DNA of 38,751 bases from an uncultured Candidatus Actinomarina sp. (lineage in GTDB: Bacteria; Actinomycetota; Acidimicrobiia; Actinomarinales; Actinomarinaceae), in assembly GCA_902627635.1 (NCBI GenBank), contig CACOKA010000006.1, positions 1-38,751 on the forward strand, in the 5' to 3' direction. Below the pieces are notes generated by a model. That model did no database searches. It had not been told where the DNA came from and saw only the letters and a list, made by a program, of their open reading frames with translations. Positions 9,064 to 17,336 of this stretch are shown here, piece after piece. The translations under genes were made by a program, and so were the position numbers. Each line of letters starts with the position of its first letter. The stretch's first letter is position 1.

Positions 9064-9591
9064 TTAACTTAAAACTTCTTCTTTGCTGTATACATAAGAA
9101 AACGCTAAAAGTGTTAACGGTAAACCAATAATCCAACCAAATTGTGCAGCTTCAGGAAGGACAACGCCAAACGTAATAGATGCTTCTTCAAGTAAGAAGT
9201 TGACTACCATGACAATAAATGCAGCCTTACCCCATATTGGAAAAAGATCTCCAACATTAGTTAAAAGCATATAAACAAGTATTGCTTGCCAAATACCTGA
9301 AGTATAATTCAGCTCCATATCCATAGTTGAACCTACTACAACTTGAAATAAAATATCAAACATACAAATCAAGTAAATAAGATTAAACACTTTGGATCCA
9401 TCAGTTCGGTCATATAATCTTTTCGTAAAATATATACCCGTTAATATACCAATTGAAATAAACCTCCAGACAATAGTGTTTAGTAGCTCGCTTTCAGGAA
9501 TAACTCCAGAAAAACTGAGAAAACCTACTAAAAATACTGCTACTGCAATTCTTGGTACCTGAACTGCAAAAGTCTTTTCTTGTTGAGTCAT
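9064..9591 (-). CDS. Uncharacterised multi-TM membrane protein (175 aa)
   Basis: About 5 hydrophobic segments; SD AGGAG; cotranscribed context. Confidence 0.75.
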   Translation of the reverse strand: MTQQEKTFAVQVPRIAVAVFLVGFLSFSGVIPESELLNTIVWRFISIGILTGIYFTKRLYDRTDGSKVFNLIYLICMFDILFQVVVGSTMDMELNYTSGIWQAILVYMLLTNVGDLFPIWGKAAFIVMVVNFLLEEASITFGVVLPEAAQFGWIIGLPLTLLAFSYVYSKEEVLS

Positions 9592-9606
9592 TTTATCTCC
9601 TATCTT

Positions 9607-10185
9607 TTATTCTGTGCTCGATGACATTTTGTCACCCCAAGCAACATAACTTCCATAACCTAATCCAACTACCATTGCTATCCATCCAATTCCAAATATT
9701 GGTTGTATAGATTCTGGTATTGCATAATCAAAAAACATATTTGCACCTGAGAAAATAATTATTGAAATAAACCCGAAGATACTTAGATATTCATAAATTG
9801 GTCTGAACACTCCGGTGCCTCTCATTGTTAAGTTATAAATTAATGAATTAAAGCCCCAAAAGAAGTACATTGGAACAAATCCACCATTGTCGAGTGTGTA
9901 TTCTGGTGAGGATATTTCAATAAATGTTCCTACAAGGATTACTCCACCTAATATTGCTGAAGCCTCTCTCCAATAATCTGGTACCTGATCTTTAACTAGA
10001 TAATATCCAGCAAGGATTATTGAAAAAAGCGAAAATCCCCATAAAAAATTTAAAAGATTACCTAATCCAACAGGTACATCTAATTCTCCAAACCCAACTA
10101 CTAGCAAAAACACGTTACAAACAATAAATCCCAAAGAATTTTGCCTTGCAAGTTGGCCTATTGGCTGTGTAAAAAACGTTTTCAT
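9607..10185 (-). CDS. Uncharacterised multi-TM membrane protein (192 aa), first gene of operon
   Basis: About 5-6 hydrophobic segments; GGAAGG-type SD before ATG; ends in a soluble tail WGDKMSSSTE. Confidence 0.75.
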   Translation of the reverse strand: MKTFFTQPIGQLARQNSLGFIVCNVFLLVVGFGELDVPVGLGNLLNFLWGFSLFSIILAGYYLVKDQVPDYWREASAILGGVILVGTFIEISSPEYTLDNGGFVPMYFFWGFNSLIYNLTMRGTGVFRPIYEYLSIFGFISIIIFSGANMFFDYAIPESIQPIFGIGWIAMVVGLGYGSYVAWGDKMSSSTE

Positions 10186-10251
10186 AAAACTTCCTTCCCT
10201 AAGTTCCCTCTAAATTGTTAATAAATATGAGCTTCCCCCATACTCAAGCTG

Positions 10252-10304
10252 ATTATATAAAGAAAATTAAGAGCTTGTTGTTGATTTTAAGGAATTTACC
10301 TTAA
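10252..10304 (-). promoter_or_regulatory. Putative promoter and upstream palindrome of the six-gene operon
   Basis: Minus-strand TATAAT (10252-10257) with no good -35 at the expected spacing, and upstream dyad TTAAGG-N6-CCTTAA at 10287-10304. Confidence 0.45.
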
Positions 10305-10315
10305 TTAACATTCTA

Positions 10316-11608
10316 TTAATAATTGGAAAGTGCATCAGAAAGACTATCAATAAGTCTCTGTATATCCTCAATATTTACACTTTCATTTGGTGCGTGAGCA
10401 TTACCTTCTTCATCTCCTGCTCCAATCAAAACAATCTCGGCGTTTGGAAATTGTTCTGTGAATATATTTGCGAAAGGTATGGAGCCCCCAACACCCATAA
10501 ATGCAACATCATTGTCCCAGAATTTATCGAAAGATTTAATTAATTGTGTTGAAAACTCTTTTTCAGGATCTACAAGTACACCTTTTCCTTTTGCTTCAGG
10601 GATAAATTCAACATTTGCATTCCATGGAGTATTCTCTTTTATGTGTTTATCAAGCATATTCATTGCATGATCTGGATCTTCTGTTGGCGGTAATCTCAAA
10701 CTTACTTTTGCTCTAGCTTTTGGAATAAGTAGGTTAACTGATTCTTCAACAGGTGGTGCATCGATAGCTAAAATGCTCAATGCTGGTTCAAGCCATAATC
10801 TTTTTGAATAACTATCCATTTCAAATAAATTCACACCGTTAGAAGAGAGGGAATTTTGTACAAACTCTTCAGATAATTCATATACGTCTTGGTCAGTTGG
10901 TGTTAATCCATCAATTAATAATTCTCCTTTTTCATTATGAAATGATGAAATAATTTTACTTAATACCATAAATGCATCAGGTACGACCCCACCTCCAAGA
11001 CCTGAGTGAACGGGATTCATCTTTTGATCGACAACGATAATTCCATCAACCAAGCCTCTTAAGGAGGTAGTAATAGTTGGTACACCTGACTTAATGTTTC
11101 CAGAATCTGCAATAACAATGACGTCTGCTTCTAAGTCTTTTTTATTTTCTTCTATAAACTCTGCCATGAAAGGGGAACCAATTTCTTCTTCACCTTCAAT
11201 AAATATTTTTATATTTACTGGGACATTATCAATCAATTTCTTAACAACTTCATAATGAGTTACAACTCCTGCTTTATTATCCCCTGAGCCTCTTGCAAAT
11301 AGTCTTCCATTGATAATCTCTGATTTAAAAGGATCTGTATCCCATTTGTTAATGTCACCAACTGGTTGAACATCGTGGTGTGCATAAAGAAGTACAGTCT
11401 TTTTTGATGGGTCAATTTCAGTCTGGGCAAGAACTGCAGGTTTACTGTTTTTACTCGATGTGACTCTAGCATTTAGACCTAATCCCAAAAACAGATCAGA
11501 AATAAAATTTGCTGAATCCAAGACGTCTTTTTGGTTTTCATCAAGAGAACTGATTGAGGGAATTTCAACCAATGTTGATAATAGTTGAGTAATATTGGCG
11601 TTTTTCAT
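10316..11608 (-). CDS. M20 family metallopeptidase (dipeptidase-like)
   Basis: KTVLLYAHHDVQPVGDINKWDTDPF, ARGSGDNKAG, EGEEEIGSP, GAGDEEGNAHAPNES. Confidence 0.9.
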   Translation of the reverse strand: MKNANITQLLSTLVEIPSISSLDENQKDVLDSANFISDLFLGLGLNARVTSSKNSKPAVLAQTEIDPSKKTVLLYAHHDVQPVGDINKWDTDPFKSEIINGRLFARGSGDNKAGVVTHYEVVKKLIDNVPVNIKIFIEGEEEIGSPFMAEFIEENKKDLEADVIVIADSGNIKSGVPTITTSLRGLVDGIIVVDQKMNPVHSGLGGGVVPDAFMVLSKIISSFHNEKGELLIDGLTPTDQDVYELSEEFVQNSLSSNGVNLFEMDSYSKRLWLEPALSILAIDAPPVEESVNLLIPKARAKVSLRLPPTEDPDHAMNMLDKHIKENTPWNANVEFIPEAKGKGVLVDPEKEFSTQLIKSFDKFWDNDVAFMGVGGSIPFANIFTEQFPNAEIVLIGAGDEEGNAHAPNESVNIEDIQRLIDSLSDALSNY

Positions 11609-11664
11609 ATGTACTTATTTTAAAAGATATATTTATTTTTTACTAAACAACTTATAAACATAAA

Positions 11665-14280
11665 CTATTCGTAAGAAATAGCCTGAAGAATGTTCTGTCT
11701 TGATGCTCTAATTGCTGGAAGGATTGCAGCAATTACTCCAGCAATAATTGAAATTCCAATCCATAATGCTGTTTGTGGAACAGATACTGCAAATACAGTA
11801 AAACCTTCATCTGCAAGTGTTTGGATAAGACTCCATGCAAAAAATATTCCCAAACTTGTTCCTAAGGCTGCACCAAATATTGAAATTATTGATGATTCAA
11901 TGAAAATCATTCTTCTAATTTGTTTTCTATAAGTTCCAATAGCTCTCATAAGGCCTATTTCTCTGGTCCTTTCAAACACAGAAAGAGACAATGTATTAGT
12001 AATACCAAACAATGCAACAAAGATTGATATCGATAAGAATCCGTAAATTACATTTAAAAGTAGCTGAATTTGATTATTTGCTTCTTCAACGAGACCATCT
12101 TCATCTCTTATTTCTACCCCTGGATATTCATCAACAATTGCATTAATTTTTTCCTCTAATTCTGGAGTCTTTTTATCAACATTAAAATATAGTTCTGTAT
12201 CTAAGGATTCATCTGCAAAAAAAGAGTTGTTTTCAAGTAGAACAAAAAATTCAGCTGGGGGTTGTGTCGTCCAGTCAAATATATAAGAGACCGTAAAAGT
12301 TCTTTCTCCTTCTTCGGGGATTGTTAAGACAACTTCGTCTCCAACAAAAAGCTCTTCTCTTTCTGCTGTTTGTTTTAGTATGCCGATTGCATTTTCACCA
12401 AGAAAGTCTTTTCTCTCACCAGATATATCATCTGTTTTTACGAGATCAAACACAGTCTCATCAACAGCTCCTAGTATTAAAGGCCTATCGTTGAATCCAA
12501 CGACTGTAGCTCTTGTTCTTGATAGCTTAGTTACTTCATCAAGTTGCAGAAGCTCATCTGACAAACCTGTTGGGATGCCTGGAGAGGCAAAAACATTTGC
12601 TGCACTGACTTGGTAATCGGCAAGAATAACTTCACTGATTAGTGACTCTGCCTGAGCTTTAAATGAGGTTGTTATGACGTTAGCTAATGAAATTAGCGTA
12701 AGTCCAATCATTAATGCTGACGCAGTAGATGCGGTTCTTCTAGGTGTTCTTTTAGAGTTTTCTGTTGCTAATTTTCCTAAAATTCCAAATAATAAATTGT
12801 AAATCTTATCAAAGAAGAAAACGAAAGGTTTAGTTATCGATGGAGTGATAACTGAAATTCCGATAAATATTACGCCTGCACCAAGTCCAACTTGCTGTAG
12901 AGATGATAAAGTAGGAACGTCTAGAAAATCATACAAAACTCCAAACAACACTCCAAATCCAACTACAGAAATTAGAGAACCAAATAAAAGTCTTACAAGT
13001 AAAGATTTTCTTTGAGGTGTTGAAACACTGTCTCTGATTGCTTCCATTGGGCTAACCTGTGATGCTTTTCTAGCTGGAAGTAGAGAAGAAAAAATTGTAA
13101 CAGTAATACCAATAACTAATCCAACAACTGCTGCCTCTGTAGTGAGAACTAGGGGTCCGTCAGGAAGACCAAATTCAAAATACTGCAATCCTTCTTTTAC
13201 TGCGACGGCTAGACCAATTCCAAGTGCGATACCAAGTCCTGATCCGATTATTGACATAAACAATGATTCAGATATAACCAATCTATAAATTTGTCTTTTG
13301 GACGTGCCAAGAGCTCTAAGTAAAGATAATTCTTTAGTTCTTTGAAGCAAAAGTATTCTAAATGTATTTTGAATAATAAAAGCGCCGACAAAAATTGCTA
13401 TTCCTGCAAAGACGTTAAGTATTGTATTGAAAAAGTCAAGACCTTGTTTAATTGAATCAGCTTGTTCAGCTGCAGCCTCTTGGGCATTAATTACATTTAA
13501 GTTTTCTGAATCTAAGTTTGTTATGTCATTTTTTACATTATTAATATCAAAATTATTTTCTATAACTACATTAATAAGATCTACTTCACCTTTTGAATCA
13601 AGAAGTGCTTGGGCAGTTCTAAATTCAAATAAGGCAAAAGTTGCCCCACCTGGTGCTCCAACGTTAGCAAACTCAGCTATTCCAACAATTGTAAATGATG
13701 CAGGCGTTGCTCCAGCTAAAACTGTCACTCTATCTCCTACTAAAAAGTTATGATTTTCAGCAGTCAGGACATCCATGACTACCTCTTTTCTATTTGTTGG
13801 AGGTTGCCCCTCTACTAGTGACCACTGCTGTGCATAGGGGTTATTATCCCAAGCTGCACCAAATGTAGGAGCAAATCCATTAGAAATTAATACTGTTTCA
13901 CCATCTACAATTTTTATGAATTGTGCAAAACCCAATACTTCACCCCATGCAGCCTTCACGCTAGGTAAATTAGTTATTTCTTGAATTCTATTGTCAGGAA
14001 TCTTTTTAACTTCAAAAGATATGGGCCCTTGTCCTCCGTCTCCGCTAAAGCCTTGTGCAAAATCCTCTTGTATTGGTTGTACAACTAGATCAACCCCTTC
14101 GTATATTCCTGAAAATAAATTATCAAATGCAGATTTATTACTTTCTGAAAAAATATTTGAAGCAATGATTACCGCAACACCAAGAATTATGGAGGATGTA
14201 GTCAAAAAGATTCTTACTGGATAAGTTTTTAAGTTTTTCCAAGCAATCAGAAAAAGTGGGCGTTTTGTAAATCCAAACAT
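11665..14280 (-). CDS. FtsX/MacB-like ABC transporter permease with two FtsX domains
   Basis: 871 aa; LLLQRTKELSLLRALGTSKRQI and SVFERTREIGLMRAIGTYRKQI, both hallmark FtsX-domain motifs. Confidence 0.9.
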   Translation of the reverse strand: MFGFTKRPLFLIAWKNLKTYPVRIFLTTSSIILGVAVIIASNIFSESNKSAFDNLFSGIYEGVDLVVQPIQEDFAQGFSGDGGQGPISFEVKKIPDNRIQEITNLPSVKAAWGEVLGFAQFIKIVDGETVLISNGFAPTFGAAWDNNPYAQQWSLVEGQPPTNRKEVVMDVLTAENHNFLVGDRVTVLAGATPASFTIVGIAEFANVGAPGGATFALFEFRTAQALLDSKGEVDLINVVIENNFDINNVKNDITNLDSENLNVINAQEAAAEQADSIKQGLDFFNTILNVFAGIAIFVGAFIIQNTFRILLLQRTKELSLLRALGTSKRQIYRLVISESLFMSIIGSGLGIALGIGLAVAVKEGLQYFEFGLPDGPLVLTTEAAVVGLVIGITVTIFSSLLPARKASQVSPMEAIRDSVSTPQRKSLLVRLLFGSLISVVGFGVLFGVLYDFLDVPTLSSLQQVGLGAGVIFIGISVITPSITKPFVFFFDKIYNLLFGILGKLATENSKRTPRRTASTASALMIGLTLISLANVITTSFKAQAESLISEVILADYQVSAANVFASPGIPTGLSDELLQLDEVTKLSRTRATVVGFNDRPLILGAVDETVFDLVKTDDISGERKDFLGENAIGILKQTAEREELFVGDEVVLTIPEEGERTFTVSYIFDWTTQPPAEFFVLLENNSFFADESLDTELYFNVDKKTPELEEKINAIVDEYPGVEIRDEDGLVEEANNQIQLLLNVIYGFLSISIFVALFGITNTLSLSVFERTREIGLMRAIGTYRKQIRRMIFIESSIISIFGAALGTSLGIFFAWSLIQTLADEGFTVFAVSVPQTALWIGISIIAGVIAAILPAIRASRQNILQAISYE

Positions 14281-15008
14281 CAGATATTTGTTAATGCTGT
14301 AACCTCTGCAACAATTTCTTCTTGGGTTGGTTGATTTAAATCACTAGCAATGCTTCCATCCTTTAACATAATTACCCTACTTGCATAAGAGGCAGCGTAC
14401 GGGTCGTGAGTAACCATGATTATTGTTTGATTTAATTCCTCAACAACAGACTTCATGAACGTTAAGAGCTCTTTACTTGATTTAGAGTCTAAGTTTCCAG
14501 ATGGTTCATCTGCAAAGATAACTTCTGGTTTTGTTGCCATTGCTCTAGCCGCAGCAACTCTCTGCTGCTGACCACCAGATAGCTCATTAGGTCTATGAGT
14601 TAGTCTGTCAGATATATCAACTGTTTCCACAACTTGTTTAATCCAGTCCATATCTGGTTTTCTACCAGCGATAGATGCTGGTAAAGTGATATTCTCTTCA
14701 GCTGTCAAGGTTGGTATTAAATTGAATGCTTGGAATACAAAACCAAAACTGTCTCTTCTAATTTTTGTCAATTGTTTATCATTTAAAGTTGATATATCTT
14801 GATCTTTAAGAAGAATTTGACCTGATGTTGGTCTGTCTAAACCAGCTAAGCAATGAAGTAACGTCGACTTTCCCGATCCAGAAGGACCCATTATTGCCGT
14901 AAATTCGTTTTCATTAAATTGGACATCTATATTATCAAGTGCTGTAACGCTGGTTTCTTTTTCTCCGTATACTTTTGTTAACTTTGTAGCTTGTATTATG
15001 TTTTCCAC
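14280..15008 (-). CDS. ABC transporter ATP-binding protein (LolD/MacB-type)
   Basis: Walker A GPSGSGKST, signature LSGGQQQR, Walker B VIFADEPSGNLD; overlaps the permease start. Confidence 0.93.
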   Translation of the reverse strand: MENIIQATKLTKVYGEKETSVTALDNIDVQFNENEFTAIMGPSGSGKSTLLHCLAGLDRPTSGQILLKDQDISTLNDKQLTKIRRDSFGFVFQAFNLIPTLTAEENITLPASIAGRKPDMDWIKQVVETVDISDRLTHRPNELSGGQQQRVAAARAMATKPEVIFADEPSGNLDSKSSKELLTFMKSVVEELNQTIIMVTHDPYAASYASRVIMLKDGSIASDLNQPTQEEIVAEVTALTNI

Positions 15009-15072
15009 CTAATAGAGAATAGGAGAAATAAAAAATATACTTAAATGAATTTTGTTTCTTAAGTTTAATTTG

Positions 15073-15078
15073 GTATCT
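15073..15078 (+). promoter_or_regulatory. Putative -10 element (TATCTT) of leaderless trpL-like transcript
   Basis: TATCTT followed by 7 nt (aataaat) then ATG; TTGTTT 16 nt upstream as weak -35; no SD. Confidence 0.4.
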
Positions 15079-15086
15079 TAATAAAT

Positions 15087-15128
15087 ATGAAAAATGTAAT
15101 TAACTGGCATTGGTGGACAACTACATAA
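15087..15128 (+). CDS. Trp-rich leader peptide MKNVINWHWWTTT
   Basis: atg aaa aat gta att aac tgg cat tgg tgg aca act aca taa: three Trp codons in a 13-aa ORF directly before an attenuator terminator. Confidence 0.8.
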   Translation: MKNVINWHWWTTT

Positions 15129-15178
15129 GTAGGTGCCCCTGTTAGTTAGTTATTAAACCGGGCGCAGCCCGGTTTTTT
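15106..15178 (+). ncRNA. Tryptophan-type transcription attenuator (trp leader-like RNA), orphan
   Basis: Region 1 GGCATT (15106-15111) can pair with region 2 GGTGCC (15133-15138); region 2 GTGCCC (15134-15139) can alternatively pair with region 3 GGGCGC (15160-15165), which belongs to the terminator. Confidence 0.75.
15156..15178 (+). terminator. Intrinsic terminator of the Trp attenuator
   Basis: AACCGGGC-gca-GCCCGGTT followed by a T-run on the + strand. Confidence 0.9.
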
Positions 15179-15209
15179 TATTACTGTCACTGAAATTAGA
15201 TCTCCGGGC

Positions 15210-15680
15210 TCAACCCAGAATTGTGGTGGTTATCTCCTTCCACTCAGATACTAAAGGGCCTGTTTCGGACAGTACTAATGTATCAAACGTAATAGTTACG
15301 GGAATGAGGTTGTCAAAGTCCTTAGAAGGATAAGATTTTGGTAACTCGTTCCCGTAATAAAGTGACAGATGAGGAATCCATAGACTCGGCCATCCCTCTA
15401 TATCGATTATTGAGTTTTGAAAATTTGTATTATCTGTGGATGTTAAGAAAAGTCTCTGAAAATATGTTGTTCCCTCCTGAATTGTATCAAATGTAATATC
15501 AAATCTTTTTTTTGTTATGTTTTCAAATACATCCTTGGCTGTGTCTTTTGTACTTAAATTTGTCACCAGTGTGACATGGGGCTCAAAGTATTCTTTACCT
15601 TCATAATCTGAGAGAGTTCTAATTATTTTTTTTATCTCTGATAATTGTTCTGAAGAGGATTCAACCCATATTGAGTACAT
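15210..15680 (-). CDS. 2H phosphoesterase / cyclic phosphodiesterase-like protein
   Basis: Two H-x-[ST] motifs: PHVTLV and PHLSLYYG; FQRLFLTS. Confidence 0.75.
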   Translation of the reverse strand: MYSIWVESSSEQLSEIKKIIRTLSDYEGKEYFEPHVTLVTNLSTKDTAKDVFENITKKRFDITFDTIQEGTTYFQRLFLTSTDNTNFQNSIIDIEGWPSLWIPHLSLYYGNELPKSYPSKDFDNLIPVTITFDTLVLSETGPLVSEWKEITTTILG

Positions 15681-15687
15681 AAAACTA

Positions 15688-16509
15688 CTAAATTTTAACT
15701 TTTTTTAATTTGCTAACAAAAAAACAAAGAATAAAAATACCTGTTGCAACCAATGACATTGTTGGTCCCGATGGCAAATTCAAAAAGTAAGACAAATATA
15801 GACCTGTAACGGATGAGGTAATCCCGAAGAATATACTCACAAATATTGATGTAACGAACGTATTGGTTACCAGTTTTGATGCTGCTGCTGGAATAAGTAA
15901 CATACTGAGTACCAAAATTATTCCAACTGTCTGGAGAGATGCAACAATCGATACAGATAAAATTATCAGAAATAAATAATTTAAAAAATTTATATTTAAA
16001 CCTTTAACTTCTGCTCCAACAGGATCAAAAGAATAAAACAATAATTGTTTAAAAAAGATAATTACAAGACTAACTACACCAACACACATTGATACGACTA
16101 TTCCAACATCAAAACTACTAACTGCTAGTATTTGTCCAAAAAGTAAATCTTCTAAGTTTATAGTGACATCAAGAATGGATATCAAAACAAATCCGAGAGC
16201 AAAAAAAGATGAAAAAATAATTCCTATAGAAGTATCTTCACCAATATTTGAATTTTTAATTATATATCCAAGAAAAATTGCAATTAGTATTGAAGCGGGA
16301 ACTCCTAATTCGGAAATACTAAAACCAAAGAACACTCCAATTGCAATGATCGGTAGGGTTGCATGAGCCATTGCGTCTGCCATAAACCCCATATTTCTGT
16401 TTATTGCAAAAGGTCCTAATAAAGAAAGCATTACCCCAGATGCAGTAGCGGTTACAATTGAGCGGATCATAAATTCATATTGAAATGGCTCAGTCAGAAT
16501 CTCAATCAT
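15688..16509 (-). CDS. znuB: Zinc ABC transporter permease
   Basis: ABC-3 family: NRNMGFMADAMAHATLPIIAIG; likely start MIEILTEPF at 16509, shorter than the track ORF. Confidence 0.88.
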   Translation of the reverse strand: MIEILTEPFQYEFMIRSIVTATASGVMLSLLGPFAINRNMGFMADAMAHATLPIIAIGVFFGFSISELGVPASILIAIFLGYIIKNSNIGEDTSIGIIFSSFFALGFVLISILDVTINLEDLLFGQILAVSSFDVGIVVSMCVGVVSLVIIFFKQLLFYSFDPVGAEVKGLNINFLNYLFLIILSVSIVASLQTVGIILVLSMLLIPAAASKLVTNTFVTSIFVSIFFGITSSVTGLYLSYFLNLPSGPTMSLVATGIFILCFFVSKLKKVKI

Positions 16510-17293
16510 TATTTTTACTATGACTTTCTGGAGTATGAAATTTAAACATTTCGTTATGGGAACCATACATTTCTTCAATTACTTCTTCAGTCAGTACTTC
16601 TGAGGGGTCTCCATAAGCACAGCAATGCCTATTTAGACATAATACTTCATCAAATTTTTCCTCAAGGTTGTTGATGTCATGTGTGGCAATCAAAATAGTT
16701 TTACCATCTAAATTGATATCACTTATTAGATTCATGATATCTTCCTGAGCACCAACATCAACCGCACTGAAAGCTTCATCTAGTAGTAAAATATCAGCAT
16801 CCTGAGCTAATCCCCTCGCAATTAATACTCTTTGAAACTCACCTCCGGATAAATTATTTATATTTTCATTTATTTTCTCAATGAGTCCTACGTTTTTTAG
16901 AGCTTCTTTAATTTTTTTATTTATCTTTTTTCTAGAAAATAAATTTAATGAATCTTTCTGGATTAAACCCATTTCTACAACTTGCTTTACAGAAAGAGGA
17001 AAATTTTTATTCAGAAAATCTTTTTGGGGAACATAGCTGATTGATCCTTTCGCATCTTGGGGGTTCATTCCTTTAATCTTAAGTGACCCATCAACGATAG
17101 GAACTAAACCAGCAATAGCATTAAATAAAGTGGATTTACCTCCGCCATTTGGCCCAACTACAGCTACTTTTTTTCCTTTTTCAATAGAAAAAGTTACGTC
17201 ATCTAAAGCCTGAGCATTACCAATTTGAACACAGCAACCATCTGAAACAATGATTGCTGTATCATTAAAACTATTTTTTTCAATATTGTTCAA
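16502..17293 (-). CDS. znuC: Zinc ABC transporter ATP-binding protein
   Basis: Walker A GPNGGGKST, signature LSGGEFQRV, Walker B ILLLDEAFSAVD. Confidence 0.9.
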   Translation of the reverse strand: MNNIEKNSFNDTAIIVSDGCCVQIGNAQALDDVTFSIEKGKKVAVVGPNGGGKSTLFNAIAGLVPIVDGSLKIKGMNPQDAKGSISYVPQKDFLNKNFPLSVKQVVEMGLIQKDSLNLFSRKKINKKIKEALKNVGLIEKINENINNLSGGEFQRVLIARGLAQDADILLLDEAFSAVDVGAQEDIMNLISDINLDGKTILIATHDINNLEEKFDEVLCLNRHCCAYGDPSEVLTEEVIEEMYGSHNEMFKFHTPESHSKNND

Positions 17294-17336
17294 CTGGATA
17301 CGTCTCTTAAGTTAATGAAAGTCACCTAAAGTCAAC

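Noticed and set aside
10230-10250. AGCTT...AAGCT dyad in the leader of the six-gene operon
   Set aside because: Only 5 bp of stem; too weak to claim as a riboswitch or attenuator without covariation.
11690-14224. Several + strand ORFs (11690, 12380, 13427, 13991) inside the ABC permease
   Set aside because: All are antisense to a strongly supported FtsX/MacB-like permease; composition looks like reverse-frame artefact.
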